DNA of 64,000 bases, taken from NCBI GenBank assembly GCA_945860595.1, contig CAMAQV010000001.1, positions 62,001 to 126,000 on the forward strand. Reading direction: 5' to 3'. Every line of letters starts with the position of its first letter. Position 1 is the stretch's first letter. This document shows positions 20,136-28,435 of the stretch, in pieces. This stretch comes from Comamonas sp. lk (lineage in GTDB: Bacteria > Pseudomonadota > Gammaproteobacteria > Burkholderiales > Burkholderiaceae_C). Below the pieces are notes generated by a model. The model was given only the letters and a program-made list of their open reading frames with translations. It was not told where the DNA came from and did no database searches. The translations under genes were made by a program, and so were the position numbers.

Positions 20136-20327
20136 TTAGGGCTTTGCAGGAGCGGCAGGCGCTTCAGGAGTAGCAGGTGCAGCGGGAGCAGCAGGCGCAT
20201 CAGCAGCAGCGGGTGCCGGTGCAGCAGCAGGAGCGGGGGCAGGAGCAGGAGCTTCTTCCGCTTTTTTACCGCAAGCAGCCAGAGCAGCAGCAGCGATGAT
20301 GGCTGCCAAAACGAGTGATTTGTTCAT
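20136..20327 (-). CDS. Small Ala/Pro-rich lipoprotein
   Basis: 63 residues: signal peptide MNKSLVLAAIIAAAALAAC with a lipobox (LAAC, Cys19), then KKAEEAPAPAPAP and an alanine-proline tail to the end. The mature part has no globular sequence and could act as a flexible tether. The lipobox followed by GKKAEE recalls the LptM (YifL) type of tiny lipoprotein, which also has LxxCG near its start, but the similarity is too short to name it. A TATAAT -10 box lies 105 bp upstream, and the bidirectional terminator follows the stop. Confidence 0.7.
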   Translation of the reverse strand: MNKSLVLAAIIAAAALAACGKKAEEAPAPAPAPAAAPAPAAADAPAAPAAPATPEAPAAPAKP

Positions 20328-20431
20328 AGGAATAAAGTAAGTGCGTTGAAGAAAAAATTACGGAACCGCCCGACGAGAAAACCCGCCGAACCCTGACGTA
20401 CAGGCTTGTGGGCTTACCGTCAGAGTCAGCG

Positions 20432-20437
20432 ATTATA
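20432..20437 (-). promoter_or_regulatory. Candidate -10 box for the small lipoprotein gene
   Basis: On the minus strand this reads TATAAT, a perfect -10 hexamer. No good -35 hexamer lies at the usual distance. The region 20328-20524 holds no gene and should carry this promoter and the 3' end of the RoxA-like gene's transcript. Confidence 0.45.
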
Positions 20438-20524
20438 CGAATCTTGAAGCCCCGCTAGGGGTTAACCCTTTGGATTATTGAAATTAGCACCAAAATAGTA
20501 CATCTCCGGCGCGCCGCAATGCAA

Positions 20525-21643
20525 TTACTCCGCGTGCAGCCAGCCCAGTTCCAACCATTCCTGTAGTAAATCTACCGCCTCTAGACTCAACCGCGCGGAC
20601 GCACCGGCGGCAAGCCGCCGCTGATCTGCCAATGATTTCAACACGCTGAAGTCCTTACCCGCTGCCCGGTAGGCCTCGCCGTTGATGAATATATGACGCC
20701 CGTCGTAGAGCATGCGGGTACGGCGGTCCAGCACCAGGCCACCCATCAGATCCGACGCCGTAGGTTCGAAGAACACGTTGGCTTTGGGCTCGCTCAGGCT
20801 TTCGCCAAGCGCACGCTGTAGTGCCTGGGGATCCCGCAGGGTTTTTTCCAAGGCGCTACGGGCAAATTCTTGTAAAGCGGGCGGAATGCGGGCGGCATAG
20901 ACCGCCGCCGGTTCGCTGCGGTCGGCGTAACGGGCACCGGTTGCATCGCCCGCCACATCAGCCAGCCGCTGCAGCAAATCCTGCGCCCACTCGCCTTGCG
21001 CAGGCGCACGAAAGCCGATCGAATACGTCATGCACTCACCCTGTGCCAGCCCGTCGTGGGCATAGCGCGGAGGTAGGTACAACATATCCCCCGCGTCCAA
21101 AACCCATTCCTGCTCAGGCTGAAAGTCGCGCAGGATTTTCAATGGCACACCAGGCTGCAGCGTCAAATCTTTCTGGCGACCGATGCGCCAGCGACGCTGG
21201 CCTTGCGCTTGCAGCAAAAACACGTCGTAGCTGTCAAAGTGCGGTCCGACGCCACCGCCGTCGCTTGCAAAGCTCACCATCACATCGTCCAGCCGCGCGC
21301 GCGGCACGAAAGCGAATTGCTCCAGCAACGCATGCGCCGCATCCAGATGCAAGTCCAAGCCTTGCACCAACAGCGTCCAGCCTGCCTGGCTCAGCTTGGG
21401 AATGGCGGTGCGCGCAAATGGGCCGTGGCGCAGGTGCCAACTGCTGCCGGATACAGCACGGGTGATCAGGCGCGACTCCACGTCGTCCTGACCAGCCAGC
21501 GCAAACAGGGCGGCGCGCCCCAGCAGCGGCCGCATACCGGGGACAGCCTGGCGAATCAGCAACGGTTTTTTCTGCCAATACTGGCGCATGAAGCGCTCGG
21601 GGCTGATACCCCCGAGCAAAGTGAGCGGCTGCGTGGTGTCCAT
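20525..21643 (-). CDS. RoxA/YcfD-type ribosomal oxygenase (JmjC domain)
   Basis: Fe(II)/2-oxoglutarate oxygenase of the cupin-4/JmjC family. E. coli YcfD (RoxA) hydroxylates an arginine of ribosomal protein uL16. From ATG 21643 it is 372 residues. The metal triad is visible as His135 and Asp137 (GPHFDSYDVF) and His196 (PRYAHDG), after PPR. A C-terminal winged-helix-like dimer region follows. An upstream in-frame start at 21700 would add residues unlike the family. It is divergent from the AMP nucleosidase gene. Substrate assigned by family only. Confidence 0.88.
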   Translation of the reverse strand: MDTTQPLTLLGGISPERFMRQYWQKKPLLIRQAVPGMRPLLGRAALFALAGQDDVESRLITRAVSGSSWHLRHGPFARTAIPKLSQAGWTLLVQGLDLHLDAAHALLEQFAFVPRARLDDVMVSFASDGGGVGPHFDSYDVFLLQAQGQRRWRIGRQKDLTLQPGVPLKILRDFQPEQEWVLDAGDMLYLPPRYAHDGLAQGECMTYSIGFRAPAQGEWAQDLLQRLADVAGDATGARYADRSEPAAVYAARIPPALQEFARSALEKTLRDPQALQRALGESLSEPKANVFFEPTASDLMGGLVLDRRTRMLYDGRHIFINGEAYRAAGKDFSVLKSLADQRRLAAGASARLSLEAVDLLQEWLELGWLHAE

Positions 21644-21741
21644 AGGGGCGGCGTCTGAAATCAGGAGAGGAGTAAAGCCAGGATTAGACGCGACCTGCAA
21701 GAACCCTAAAGCGGGTCACAGGGCGCAGGCACAATGGCCGC

Positions 21742-23235
21742 ATGCTGACTGAGCCACCCTTCATCGCCCCGCAACGTTTCCTCAAAGCCAGCGAAGCGCT
21801 GGCCCAGGTGCAGCGGATTTATGAACAGTCCATCGCCCACCTGCGCGATGCCATGCGCCGCTTCGTGGCGGGAGACGACACGCTGGGCCATGTGCGGGCT
21901 TTTTACCCGCTGATCCGCGTCAAAACCGATACCGTCTCCCGCCAGGGCAACGCCGAAGGCGCGGGCTTGAGCTATGGCTTTGTCGCAGGGCCGGGGCGTT
22001 TTGAGACCACCATCACCCGCCCCGATTTGTTCCAGGCTTACTACATCGAACAGTTTGAACTCCTGCTGTACAACCACGGGGTGGCGCTGGAGGTGTGCAC
22101 CAGCACGCAGCCCATCCCGGTACATTTTTCCTTTGCGGACAACGACCATATAGAAGGCACGATGGACGTCACCCGGCGCGCCCGCATGCGCGATGTGTTT
22201 GATCTGCCCGACCTGGCCGCCATGGACGACGGCATTGCCAACGGCACGTTCGAGCCCCGCGCGGGCGAGCCACAACCGTTGTCCCTTTTTACGGCACCGC
22301 GGGTGGACTACTCGCTGCACCGCCTGCGCCATTACACCGGCACCCTGCCTGAGCAATTTCAGAACTTTGTGCTTTTCACCAACTACCAGTTCTATATCGA
22401 CGAGTTCATCGCCCTGGGGCGCGCCGCCATGGCGGACCCGGCCAGCCCCTACATGGCTTTTGTCGAACCCGGCAATGTGACCACCTGGCGTGCCACGGGC
22501 CCCGGTGTGGCACCTGCCAGCGAGGGAAACAGCCCGCCGCGTCTGCCGCAAATGCCCGGTTACCACCTGGTTCGCGCAGACCGCAGCGGCATCAGCATGG
22601 TCAATATCGGCGTGGGACCGGCCAACGCCAAGAACATCACCGACCACATCGCCGTGTTACGGCCCCACGCCTGGATCATGCTCGGCCACTGCGCCGGCCT
22701 GCGCAACACCCAGCAGCTGGGCGACTATGTGCTGGCCCACGGCTATGTGCGCGAAGACCATGTGTTGGACGAAGAACTCCCACTGTGGGTGCCCATCCCC
22801 GCGCTGGCCGAGATTCAAGTGGCGCTTGAGCAGGCGGTGGCCGACGTGACCGGCCTCAAGGGCAGCGCTTTAAAGAGCATTCTGCGCACCGGCACTGTGG
22901 CCAGCACCGATAACCGCAATTGGGAACTGCTGCCCGACAACCAGCCCCAGCGCCGCTTCAGCCAAAGCCGCGCCGTGGCGCTGGACATGGAAAGTGCCAC
23001 CATCGCCGCCAACGGCTTCCGCTTCCGCGTGCCCTACGGCACCTTGCTGTGCGTGAGCGACAAACCGCTGCACGGTGAGATCAAACTCCCCGGCATGGCC
23101 AACCACTTCTACCGCGAACGTGTCGACCAGCACCTGCGCATCGGCATGCGCGCCGTCGAACTCATGCGCGAACGCGGGCGCGACCAGCTACACAGCCGCA
23201 AGCTGCGCAGTTTTGCGGAGGTTGCGTTTCAGTAA
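21742..23235 (+). CDS. amn: AMP nucleosidase
   Basis: Hydrolyses AMP to adenine and ribose 5-phosphate, lowering AMP pools. 497 residues, family length. The N-terminal regulatory domain contains RVKTDTVSRQGNAEGAGLSYGFVAGPGRFETTITRPDLF; the C-terminal nucleosidase domain shares the purine nucleoside phosphorylase fold, with MVNIGVGPANAKNITDH and LDMESATIAANGFRFRVPYGTLLCVSDKPLHGE. It begins at ATG 21742. The NodI-type gene starts 25 bp downstream. Confidence 0.95.
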   Translation: MLTEPPFIAPQRFLKASEALAQVQRIYEQSIAHLRDAMRRFVAGDDTLGHVRAFYPLIRVKTDTVSRQGNAEGAGLSYGFVAGPGRFETTITRPDLFQAYYIEQFELLLYNHGVALEVCTSTQPIPVHFSFADNDHIEGTMDVTRRARMRDVFDLPDLAAMDDGIANGTFEPRAGEPQPLSLFTAPRVDYSLHRLRHYTGTLPEQFQNFVLFTNYQFYIDEFIALGRAAMADPASPYMAFVEPGNVTTWRATGPGVAPASEGNSPPRLPQMPGYHLVRADRSGISMVNIGVGPANAKNITDHIAVLRPHAWIMLGHCAGLRNTQQLGDYVLAHGYVREDHVLDEELPLWVPIPALAEIQVALEQAVADVTGLKGSALKSILRTGTVASTDNRNWELLPDNQPQRRFSQSRAVALDMESATIAANGFRFRVPYGTLLCVSDKPLHGEIKLPGMANHFYRERVDQHLRIGMRAVELMRERGRDQLHSRKLRSFAEVAFQ

Positions 23236-23260
23236 TGGGCCTTTTCGGAATATTTGTTTC

Positions 23261-24184
23261 ATGAGTAACCCTCTCTTCTCCGTCCAACACCTGAGCAAGC
23301 GCTTTGGCGAGAACCTGGTGGTGGACGATTTGTCGTTTGCGATTGCGCCGGGTGAATGCCTGGGTGTGATCGGCCCCAACGGGGCGGGCAAGACGACCAC
23401 CATCCGCATGTGCCTGGGGCTGGCCGCGCCCGATGGCGGCAGCATCCACGCGCTGGGCTTGCAGATGCCGCGCGATGCGCTGGCGATCAAGGCGCAGATC
23501 GGCGTGGTGACGCAAATGGACACGCTGGACCCGGACTTCACCTGCGCGGAAAACCTGCTGGTCTACGGGCGCTACTTCGGTTTGAAGGACGCAGCTATCC
23601 GCGCGCGCATTCCGGCGCTGCTGGAGTTTGCGTCGCTGACCGCCAAGGCCGACGCCAAGCCAGGCCAGCTCTCAGGCGGAATGAAGCGGCGCTTGAGCCT
23701 GGCGCGCGCGCTGGTGAACGACCCCAAGCTGTTGCTGCTGGACGAGCCCACCACGGGGCTGGACCCGCAAGCGCGGCATTTGATGTGGGAGCGGCTGCAG
23801 CTGCTATTGCAACAAGGCAAGTCGATTTTGCTGACCACGCATTTCATGGACGAAGCCGAACGCCTGTGCTCGCGCCTCTTGGTGCTGGACCACGGCAAGA
23901 AGATTGCCGAGGGCAAGCCGCGCGACCTGATTGCGCAGTTTCTGGAGCCCGATGTGGTGGAAGTGTTTGGCGCAGGCGCGCTGGCCACGGCTGAAAGCCC
24001 GCTGCGGGGCTTGGCCGCCCGGGTGGAGGTAAGCGGTGAAACCGTGTTTTTCTACACCCACAATGCCGCGCAACTTTTGCAGGCGCTGGGCGCGCACCCG
24101 CAGCTGCGCACCCTGCACCGCCCGGCCAACCTGGAAGACCTGTTTTTGAAATTGACCGGACGCCAGATCCGCGAGGAGGCCTGA
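23261..24184 (+). CDS. ABC exporter ATP-binding protein (NodI type)
   Basis: 307-residue ATPase of the NodI/DrrA group. Walker A is GPNGAGKT (38-45), signature LSGGMKRRLSLARAL, Walker B LLLLDEPTTGLDPQAR and the switch histidine in TTHFMDEAERLCSR. The C-terminal half (after about 230) is the DrrA-like extension. ATG 23261 is chosen; the open frame reaches back into amn. It is immediately followed by its permease (24185). In rhizobia NodIJ exports Nod factors, but no nod genes are present, so the cargo is unknown; a lipid or glycan exporter is likely. Confidence 0.93.
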   Translation: MSNPLFSVQHLSKRFGENLVVDDLSFAIAPGECLGVIGPNGAGKTTTIRMCLGLAAPDGGSIHALGLQMPRDALAIKAQIGVVTQMDTLDPDFTCAENLLVYGRYFGLKDAAIRARIPALLEFASLTAKADAKPGQLSGGMKRRLSLARALVNDPKLLLLDEPTTGLDPQARHLMWERLQLLLQQGKSILLTTHFMDEAERLCSRLLVLDHGKKIAEGKPRDLIAQFLEPDVVEVFGAGALATAESPLRGLAARVEVSGETVFFYTHNAAQLLQALGAHPQLRTLHRPANLEDLFLKLTGRQIREEA

Positions 24185-25012
24185 ATGCAGAGCACCACCC
24201 TGCAACACCCGCCCCAGCGCCAAAGCCCCTGGCGCATGCCACGGCCCACGCTGCGCTTCTGGCCCGTGTTCCAACGCAATTTGCTGGTCTGGCGCAAGCT
24301 GGCGATTCCCAGCCTTTTGGGCAATATTGCCGAGCCTTTGATGTGGCTGGTGGCGTTCGGCTACGGCATGGGTGCGCTGGTGGGAACGCTCACCATCAAC
24401 GGAACCAGCGTGCCCTACATCCTGTTCCTGGCCAGCGGCTCGATTTGCATGAGCGCGATGAACGCGGCCTCGTTTGAGGCGCTGTACTCGGCCTTCTCGC
24501 GCATGCACGTGCAAAAAACCTGGGACGGCATCATGAACGCGCCGGTCGGGCTGGACGATATCGTGCTGGCCGAAATGCTGTGGGCGGCGTTCAAGGCGCT
24601 GTTCACGGTGACGGCGATTCTGGGGGTGATGCTGGCGCTGGACATCAGCCACAGCCCCAAGCTGCTGGTGGCCTGGCCGATCCTTCTGGGCGTGGGCATT
24701 ACTTTTAGCTCGATGGCGCTGGTATTCAACGCGCTGGCTAAGGGCTACGATTTTTTCACCTACTACTTCACGCTGTTTCTGACGCCCACCATGTTTTTAG
24801 GCGGCGTGTTCTTTCCGCTGGAACAACTGCCGCCACTGGTACGGGCGGTAGCAGACTGGTTGCCGCTGGCCAACGCGGTGGCGCTGGTGCGCCCGCTTTT
24901 CATGGACGAGTGGCCGAGCCATGCGCTGCACCACGGCGGTGTGCTGCTGGCTTACGCACTGGTGTCCTTCTGGCTGGCACTGGGGCTTACGCGCAAGCGT
25001 TTCGGGCAGTAG
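24185..25012 (+). CDS. ABC exporter permease (NodJ type)
   Basis: 275-residue ABC-2 type membrane protein with about six hydrophobic segments, beginning FWPVFQRNLLVWRKLAIPSLLGNIAEPLMWL. The motif TYYFTLFLTPTMFLGGVFFPLEQLPPLVRAVADWLPLANAVALVRPLF is the conserved ABC-2 permease end. Its ATG directly follows the NodI-type gene's TGA, so they form one transport complex. The 228 bases after it (25013-25240) hold the aroG leader peptide and attenuator. Confidence 0.93.
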   Translation: MQSTTLQHPPQRQSPWRMPRPTLRFWPVFQRNLLVWRKLAIPSLLGNIAEPLMWLVAFGYGMGALVGTLTINGTSVPYILFLASGSICMSAMNAASFEALYSAFSRMHVQKTWDGIMNAPVGLDDIVLAEMLWAAFKALFTVTAILGVMLALDISHSPKLLVAWPILLGVGITFSSMALVFNALAKGYDFFTYYFTLFLTPTMFLGGVFFPLEQLPPLVRAVADWLPLANAVALVRPLFMDEWPSHALHHGGVLLAYALVSFWLALGLTRKRFGQ

Positions 25013-25073
25013 CGGGGCACTTTGCGGAGCGAGACCGGGTCGCCCGTGCGGGCCGCTGTGCTACATTTCGCCT

Positions 25074-25142
25074 ATGACTTTGAGCCACTTCTACTTTAGC
25101 TATCTGTTTTTCTCCAGCGCCTCCGGCGGTAGAGAGTTCTGA
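25074..25142 (+). CDS. aroG leader peptide (Phe/Tyr-rich)
   Basis: ATG 25074 to TGA 25142 encodes 22 residues with the cluster HFYFSYLFF at positions 5-13: four Phe and two Tyr within nine codons, and another Phe at the end. It is followed by a terminator hairpin 34 bp downstream and then by aroG, which encodes an enzyme of Phe/Tyr/Trp synthesis. This is the classic arrangement of a transcription attenuator that senses charged tRNA-Phe and tRNA-Tyr. No clear Shine-Dalgarno is seen. An extended -10 (TG-C-TACATT, 25059-25067) would start transcription at or next to the ATG, possibly giving a leaderless start, but no -35 accompanies it. Confidence 0.78.
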   Translation: MTLSHFYFSYLFFSSASGGREF

Positions 25143-25205
25143 ACGTAGCAGCAGCAAAAGCGTCTCAAACCTCCAAAAACCGCCGGGCCCCGGCGGTTTT
25201 TTTTT
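25123..25205 (+). promoter_or_regulatory. Transcription attenuator upstream of aroG
   Basis: CCGGCGGT (25123-25130, inside the leader gene, just after the Phe/Tyr codons) is exactly complementary to ACCGCCGG (25179-25186), the left arm of the terminator. A ribosome stalled on Phe/Tyr codons (25086-25112) would leave 25123-25130 free to pair with the terminator arm (antitermination). A ribosome reaching the stop codon would cover it and let the terminator form. The mechanism is inferred from complementarity; no folding was computed. Confidence 0.72.
25176..25205 (+). terminator. Attenuator terminator before aroG
   Basis: AAAACCGCC (25176-25184) and GGCGGTTTT (25192-25200) form a stem with a GC-rich loop, followed by T through 25205. 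It lies between the leader peptide stop and the aroG start, so it also closes transcription coming from the NodIJ-type genes. Confidence 0.88.
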
Positions 25206-25240
25206 GCACTTCACCCACAGTTTTGACCAAGGAAATCGCA

Positions 25241-26359
25241 ATGTCTGCCTACCACATGTCGCACAACCCGGTTGACCGTACCAGCAACACCGACGACGAA
25301 CGCATCAAGGACATTACCGTGCTACCGCCTCCCGAACACCTGATCCGCTTCTTCCCCATCAGTGGCACGCCCGTCGAGTCCCTGATCTCCGACACCCGGC
25401 GCCGCATCCAGCAGATCATGGCGGGCAAGGATGACCGCTTGCTGGTCGTGATCGGGCCCTGTTCCATCCATGACCCGGCCGCCGCCGTGGAATACGCGCA
25501 CCGCCTGATGGAGCAGCGTAGCCGCTATGCCGACACACTGGAAATCGTGATGCGCGTGTATTTCGAGAAGCCCCGCACCACCGTGGGTTGGAAGGGCTTG
25601 ATCAACGACCCCTACCTGGACGAGAGCTTTCGCATCGACGAAGGCCTGCGCATGGCACGGCAACTGCTGATCGAAATCAACCGCCTGGGCCTTCCCGCGG
25701 GTAGCGAGTTTCTGGACGTGATCTCGCCGCAGTACCTGGGCGACCTGATTTCCTGGGGCGCGATCGGGGCGCGCACCACCGAGAGCCAGGTGCACCGCGA
25801 GTTGGCCTCGGGCTTGTCGGCTCCGATTGGCTTCAAGAACGGCACCGACGGCAACATCAGAATAGCCACCGACGCTATCCAGGCCGCAGCGGGCGGTCAC
25901 CACTTTTTGTCAGTCCACAAAAACGGCCAAGTCGCCATCGTGCAAACCCAGGGCAACCCCGACTGCCATGTGATTTTGCGTGGCGGCAAAGCCCCTAATT
26001 ACGACGCCAAGAGCGTGGCCTCGGCCTGCGCTGACTTGGAGAAAGCCAAACTCCCCCCCACGCTCATGGTCGATTGCAGCCACGCCAACAGCAGCAAGCA
26101 GCACGAAAAACAGTTGGACGTGGCGCGCGACCTCGGTGTGCAAATCGCGGGCGGCTCGCGTCAGGTCTTCGGTGTGATGGTGGAAAGTCATCTGAACGCC
26201 GGTGCGCAGAAATTCACCCCTGGCGTGGACCAACCGGCGGCGCTGGCCTATGGCAAGAGCATTACCGATGCCTGCCTGGGCTGGGACGATTCGCTGCAAT
26301 GCCTGGATGTTTTCTCGCAGGCGGTCAAAGCCCGCCGGGTGCGCCGCACTACGGCCTGA
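25241..26359 (+). CDS. aroG: 3-deoxy-7-phosphoheptulonate synthase, class I
   Basis: DAHP synthase joins phosphoenolpyruvate and erythrose 4-phosphate, the first step of the shikimate pathway. 372 residues from ATG 25241 (after AAGGAAATCGCA); a TTG at 25223 is less likely. Visible class I motifs: IGPCSIHDP, YFEKPRTTVGWKGLINDP, SEFLDVISPQYLGDLISWGAIGARTTESQVHRELASGLSAPIGFKNGTDG and DCSHANSSK. Feedback specificity cannot be assigned from motifs alone, but the Phe/Tyr-rich leader upstream suggests control by those amino acids. Its TGA abuts the facing mpl stop, both within TGATCA. Confidence 0.96.
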   Translation: MSAYHMSHNPVDRTSNTDDERIKDITVLPPPEHLIRFFPISGTPVESLISDTRRRIQQIMAGKDDRLLVVIGPCSIHDPAAAVEYAHRLMEQRSRYADTLEIVMRVYFEKPRTTVGWKGLINDPYLDESFRIDEGLRMARQLLIEINRLGLPAGSEFLDVISPQYLGDLISWGAIGARTTESQVHRELASGLSAPIGFKNGTDGNIRIATDAIQAAAGGHHFLSVHKNGQVAIVQTQGNPDCHVILRGGKAPNYDAKSVASACADLEKAKLPPTLMVDCSHANSSKQHEKQLDVARDLGVQIAGGSRQVFGVMVESHLNAGAQKFTPGVDQPAALAYGKSITDACLGWDDSLQCLDVFSQAVKARRVRRTTA

Positions 26360-27766
26360 TCAAGAGGCAGGGCCTTCGCCCAGCAGCGCAATCAGGCGGG
26401 CGTGGATACCGCCGAACCCACCATTGCTCATACAGACAATGTGGTCACCCGGTTGCGACTGCGCAGCGACCTGGCGCGCCAGCGCCTCAACGGTGTCGCA
26501 CACCACCGCCCGTGCGCCCATCGCGGCCAAGGCCGCCGGCGCATCCCAACCCAGGCCACCGCTGTGGCAGAACGCCATATCCGCCTCTTCCAAGCTCCAG
26601 GGTAGTTGCGCCTTCATAGCGCCCAGCTTCATGGTGTTGGAGCGGGGCTCAAACACGGCGACGATGCGCGCCTGCGGCCCCAGACGGCGGCGTAAACCAT
26701 TGAGCGTGGTGCGGATGGCGGTCGGGTGATGGGCAAAGTCATCGTAGACCGTGACCGGCAGACCCTGCTGCGCCGCAGGCAACACAACGCGGGCGCGCAC
26801 TTCCATGCGGCGTTTGACATTGTGGAACGTTCCCAGCGCCTGGGCGGCTCGTTCCACCGGTACACCGAGATGCTCAGCCGCCGCAATCGCTGCCAGCGCG
26901 TTGCGCTGGTTGTGCAGGCCACTGAGTTCCCAGCGCACCTGCCCGCATACGCGGCCTGCTTGCAGTACCGCAAAGTCTTGCGGCTCGCCCTGGGCTGAAA
27001 AATCGCTGTCGGCTGCGCCGAAACTGCGCACCGCGCTCCAGCAACCGCTGTGCAGCACCCGCGTCAAACTTTCCTCCAGCCCGTTGACCACCACCCGGCC
27101 GGTGGACGGCACAGTCCGAACCAGATGGTGGAACTGCCGCTCGATGGCCGCCAGATCATCAAAAATATCGGCGTGGTCAAACTCCAGGTTATTAAGCACA
27201 GCGGTGCGGGGCCGGTAGTGCACAAATTTGCTGCGCTTGTCAAAAAAAGCCGTGTCGTACTCGTCGGCCTCAATCACGAAGGCCTCTCCTGTACCCAGCC
27301 GGGCGGAAACTCCGAAGTTCAGGGGCACGCCGCCAATTAAGAAACCGGGTTGCTGTCCGGCGGAATCGAGAATCCACGCGAGCATGGCCGTGGTCGTGGT
27401 CTTTCCGTGGGTGCCGGCCACGGCCAGCACATGGCGCTGGAACAGCACGTTTTCCGCCAGCCATTGGGGGCCGCTGGTGTAGCGGGCACCGGCGTCCAGA
27501 ATCGCCTCCATGAGGGGAAATTTAGGGCTGCCATCGGCCAAACGGGTGCGGCTGACGACGTTGCCAACCACGAACACGTCCGGCTGCAAAGCCATTTGCT
27601 CGGCCCCGAAGCCCTGAATCAAGTCAATTCCCAGGGCGCGCAACTGGTCGCTCATGGGTGGGTACACGCCGGTGTCACATCCCGTAACGCGGTGACCCGC
27701 CTCCCGGGCGAGCGCCGCCAGCCCTCCCATAAAAGTGCCGCAAATGCCCAGAATATGAATGTGCAT
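26360..27766 (-). CDS. mpl: UDP-N-acetylmuramate:L-Ala-gamma-D-Glu-meso-DAP ligase
   Basis: Recycles cell-wall tripeptide by attaching it to UDP-MurNAc in the cytoplasm. 468 residues of the Mur ligase superfamily: an N-terminal Rossmann domain (HIHILGICGTFMGGLAALAREAGH; ICGTFMG distinguishes Mpl from MurC), the ATP-binding AVAGTHGKTTTTAMLAW, and the C-terminal domain with YDDFAHHPTAIRTTLNGLR and FEPRSNTMKLG. AmpD, another recycling enzyme, is encoded 10 kb away. It is divergent from the hypothetical gene at 27842. Confidence 0.96.
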   Translation of the reverse strand: MHIHILGICGTFMGGLAALAREAGHRVTGCDTGVYPPMSDQLRALGIDLIQGFGAEQMALQPDVFVVGNVVSRTRLADGSPKFPLMEAILDAGARYTSGPQWLAENVLFQRHVLAVAGTHGKTTTTAMLAWILDSAGQQPGFLIGGVPLNFGVSARLGTGEAFVIEADEYDTAFFDKRSKFVHYRPRTAVLNNLEFDHADIFDDLAAIERQFHHLVRTVPSTGRVVVNGLEESLTRVLHSGCWSAVRSFGAADSDFSAQGEPQDFAVLQAGRVCGQVRWELSGLHNQRNALAAIAAAEHLGVPVERAAQALGTFHNVKRRMEVRARVVLPAAQQGLPVTVYDDFAHHPTAIRTTLNGLRRRLGPQARIVAVFEPRSNTMKLGAMKAQLPWSLEEADMAFCHSGGLGWDAPAALAAMGARAVVCDTVEALARQVAAQSQPGDHIVCMSNGGFGGIHARLIALLGEGPAS

Positions 27767-27841
27767 AGCCGGATTCTAGGCGGCCCTACCCGCGCCCATG
27801 CCGTGCATTCGGACCGTCCAAGCAGCAGGCACAATGGGGCC

Positions 27842-28435
27842 ATGAGCCCGATCCAAGATGAAATTGCTGCAGTTGCCGCGCGCCTGGTCGTGGAAGAGGG
27901 ACTGGACTTTGGTAGCGCCAAACGCAAGGCCTTGTCGCACCTTGACGCGCCCGAGCGCAGCCCACTGCCGTGCAACGATGCGCTCGAGCGCGCCATAGAA
28001 GACTACATTGCCGTGTTCTGCCCGGATGAACAGGCCCGTGAGCTGCACGCGCTTCGGCTGCTTGCGGCACGCTGGATGCGCCGACTGGAAGCCTTCAAAC
28101 CTTTTTTAAGCGGCGCGGTGTGGTCCGGCATCGCCACCCGAAGATCAGATATTTATCTACAATTGTTTTGTGAAGACAGCAAAATGGCTGAAATTGAGCT
28201 GATTAACCAAGATATCCGATTCAGTCCACGCCGGGTGAAAGGCCTGCTGGGCGACCCGGTAGACGCGCTGAGCATCCACGCCTGGAGCGAGGAGTTGGGC
28301 GAGGACATCGGCGTGCACCTGGTGGTGTACGACCTGGATGACCTGCGCCGCGCACCCAGATCCGATCACCGGAGCCGGCCCATGCGGGGCAACTTGCGCG
28401 CGGTGGAGCAGTTGATTGAAGCGAGCACCGCATGA
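27842..28435 (+). CDS. Conserved hypothetical protein beside a TlpA-like gene
   Basis: 197 residues from ATG 27842. It opens SPIQDEIAAVAARLVVEEGLDFGSAKRKAL, a short helical segment seen in some nucleotidyltransferase-related proteins. The middle (SGAVWSGIATRRSDIYLQLFCEDSKMAEIELINQ) resembles a nucleotidyltransferase-like strand pattern, but I cannot confirm a catalytic GS..D..D set. No signal peptide or membrane helix. Its TGA overlaps the start of the TlpA-like gene, so the two are co-translated. Function unknown. Confidence 0.75.
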   Translation: MSPIQDEIAAVAARLVVEEGLDFGSAKRKALSHLDAPERSPLPCNDALERAIEDYIAVFCPDEQARELHALRLLAARWMRRLEAFKPFLSGAVWSGIATRRSDIYLQLFCEDSKMAEIELINQDIRFSPRRVKGLLGDPVDALSIHAWSEELGEDIGVHLVVYDLDDLRRAPRSDHRSRPMRGNLRAVEQLIEASTA

